DNA from: Epiperipatus broadwayi
Taxonomy: Eukaryota > Onychophora > Udeonychophora > Euonychophora > Peripatidae
Assembly: GCA_028023455.1 (NCBI GenBank)
Contig: JAQFVV010006312.1
Coordinates: 2,767,898 to 2,831,897 of the forward strand
Reading direction: 5' to 3'
DNA length: 64,000 nt
A program made the translations under genes and the position numbers. Positions 62,040 to 64,000 of the stretch are shown here, piece after piece. The notes under the pieces were generated by a model. The model made no database searches. It saw nothing but the letters and a program-made list of their open reading frames with translations, and was not told the DNA's origin. Within the stretch, counting starts at the first letter, position 1. Each line of letters begins with the position of its first letter.

Positions 62040-62850
62040 TTAAAAATGAATATAGATGCAACAACACTATTGAAAAACATGAATAAAGAGATCATAAAAG
62101 ACAAATGATCTCCAGGATGCATTTTGTACTAAGCCAGCACTCATCAGTTAGTTCAGGTCACAAACCTTTATTTATATTTTTATCATATTTCCAGTAATAG
62201 TAAATTACAACATTTTGATATAGAAGTGTCAAATTCATGTCACTCATAATTTTGACATGATTCACTCTAGATAAACATACTAATGCTTATCACTAATTAC
62301 TTATTAAACTAGAGATTATCTTTAGCCCAGATATGAATTTTAAACTTCAATTTAAGAATCATATCTATTTTAAATTAAACACACATTCATGACTCATGTC
62401 AAAGTTGTGGGCTGAGCAGTTTGACACTTCTAAATCAAAATGTAGCAATTGACTATTGATAAACACTGAATATATGATGAAAATATATATATGAAAAATT
62501 GTGACTAATCACCTGATGATTGCTGGTTCAGTAAAAATGTATCTTCATGGTCATTTCTTTTGTGATATCTTTATTCATGTGTTCATGAATGTATGGTGGA
62601 GTAGAGGTTATTAAGTACTCCATAATATATATATATATATATAGAAAATGAGAAATAAAGTTAATTTTTCTATGTGTGTATATTTTAATTAAAACAAAGA
62701 TATTAATCTTTAACTGAGATTTAAAGTTGATATCTGGATTAGAGGTAATCTTTAATTTAAAAAAATGATTAATGATAAAAGCTATTGATGTATCTAGAGT
62801 GGATGTGTTAAAGTTGTGGTGGAATAAGTTCAATACTTGTAAATAAATAA
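62040..62850. mobile_element. Foldback-element relatives inserted in the RTE-like remnant
   Basis: 62084-62153 (AAATGATCTCCAGGATGCATTTTGTACT...) pairs in reverse with about 62495-62560. 62221-62345 pairs in reverse with about 62325-62445. A further reverse copy of 62221-62400 lies at 62660-62845 (CACTCTAGATAAACAT, CAGATAT.AA.TTTAAA). The outer words match the 57.1-57.95 kb foldback element. A short (TA)n at about 62627-62641 separates the pieces. It probably split an older RTE-like copy. Confidence 0.6.
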
Positions 62851-62989
62851 AAAATGAATATTATAGATTATAAAGAGTTTATAGATATAAATGTTTTGGT
62901 TAGATTATTAATATAGATGAAAATATAATGGTTGAAAGTAGAAATAACTTAGTATTAAAAGAAAATATTCCTATACATTGAAAAAAAGT

Positions 62990-63350
62990 TAATATATGTA
63001 ATTTACCAATCTCACCATATGAATGCAAGACATAGACTCAACAAAAAAGAAATAAAATGAATTCAGACCACTTAATTAATTATAAAACTTAATGTAGGGA
63101 ATAACAAGAAGAGATTGAAAGCAAAATACTTAAGTGTGGGAAATAAACTGGTATTCCTCATCATTGAAATAATTAAAAGACTGAAATAAAACTGGTCTAG
63201 ACATATTTCTAAAAATCTTTATAATATATGGATAGGTAGAGTTTTAAGTTGAATCCTAAGAGTTGGAAAAATTCTAAGAAAGATTACAGTAAGATAAGTG
63301 AATAAAATGAAAATATTTGCTGGTGGAACATGGAGAAGCAATAGATAACA
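62990..63350 (+). pseudogene. RTE-like element: C-terminal remnant
   Basis: After the foldback insertion the plus strand resumes with ISPYECKT (position of the L.YG.E.WT motif after RT). The helix KMNSDHLINYKT follows, then IIEIIKRLK.NWSRHISKN (about 63160-63215) and IWIGRVLS.IL. This is the same post-RT motif as at 9414-9761 and 31630-31780. Together with 61200-61760 it makes one old, interrupted element. Confidence 0.65.
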
Positions 63351-63591
63351 AAACAGGACTAATTTATCGAAATATTAAAAATTGTAGAGTTAAGCCAGTA
63401 TTATATATATATATAAATTTATTTTTAATATATATATGAATCAATAGTTTTGCTATTATCTTTAAATTCAAATCATTTCCATGGAGCCTTGCATACTAAT
63501 AATAAACCTGAAGCCATTGAAGTAATGAGGCAAAGAAATACTAAGATTAAGTGATAACACTATCATTATATAAAAGTAAATGGAAATTCAA

Positions 63592-63697
<106 letters not shown>

Positions 63698-64000
63698 CCT
63701 TTACAATAAGCACAGACAGTTAGGTAGTGTTTGGTTATTTTTAGTATATAATTTTGATATTATAGATAGTAGGGATTCAAACTCAGTAGATTGTAGCTTA
63801 TAAAAATATATTAGATAGTTTGAACTTATTTAGAAATGAATTAAATATAAAATGATACAATAAATTATCTAAAGAATAGTATTAATATTAATATATTATA
63901 GTTTAACAATACTATAGAGATAGAACAGCTTAATTACAGTGATAAATATTTTATATTATAGGTTTAAAGTAATTATTTTTGTTTAAAATATTATTTAAAA

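Overview
This window looks like an intergenic or intronic stretch of a very AT-rich animal genome, most likely an invertebrate. Several features support a eukaryotic nuclear origin. There are long (TA)n microsatellites. The reading frames are dispersed, broken and retroelement-like. A Ty3/Gypsy LTR element, EN-positive Penelope-like elements (PLEs) with GIY-YIG domains, at least two clades of non-LTR retrotransposons and tRNA-derived SINEs with target-site duplications are all present. I found no prokaryotic operons, rRNA or CRISPR array, and no convincing intact host gene. The species cannot be named from this sequence alone.

Layout. 291-412 is a hairpin MITE, and 550-590 holds a hammerhead-like motif on the minus strand. 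956-8631 is a decayed Ty3/Gypsy element (1.7 kb LTRs, primer-binding site, gag, protease, RT, RNase H, integrase, polypurine tract). 8642-9395 is a compound inverted/tandem repeat with two identical, convergently oriented and structurally complete type I hammerhead ribozymes. It is followed by the 3' end of an RTE-like element (9414-9761, minus). 10206-11498 is a broken coiled-coil coding region. 12399-13675 is a striking palindrome of two Penelope 3' fragments (502-bp arms, 2 mismatches, 24-bp spacer) between two (TA)n tracts. A longer copy of the same Penelope family, including part of its RT domain, lies at 20995-22309.

From 13.7 to 20 kb there is mostly unassigned AT-rich DNA with a TATA-like promoter candidate (about 13.9 kb) and an old duplication. 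A tRNA-derived SINE with a perfect 16-bp TSD (20438-20542) sits in that duplication. 22995-28886 is bracketed by two direct repeats resembling old LTRs and encloses a second broken coiled-coil region. 31630-32430 is a decayed minus-strand non-LTR element. 33.3 and 47.8-48.5 kb hold pieces of another Penelope family. 38.75-38.98 kb is a nested palindromic element with a single-arm relative at 48.5 kb. 44.70-45.51 kb is a tandem repeat with a period of about 360-410 bp. 51.1-52.55 kb is the 3' half of a second non-LTR clade (minus). 53.57 kb is a truncated SINE. 57.07-57.95 kb is a long foldback element, and relatives of it interrupt an RTE-like remnant at 61.2-63.35 kb.

How the parts relate. 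The autonomous families (Gypsy, Penelope, RTE-like and the second non-LTR clade) are all disabled here. The most recent-looking event is the Penelope palindrome. The recurring theme is self-cleaving-ribozyme architecture at PLE-type termini. One inverted pair is canonical at sequence level. The recent Penelope family carries a variant form with changed core bases, and there are decayed versions at 0.55, 33.4 and 48.4 kb. (TA)n tracts sit repeatedly at the junctions of these elements.
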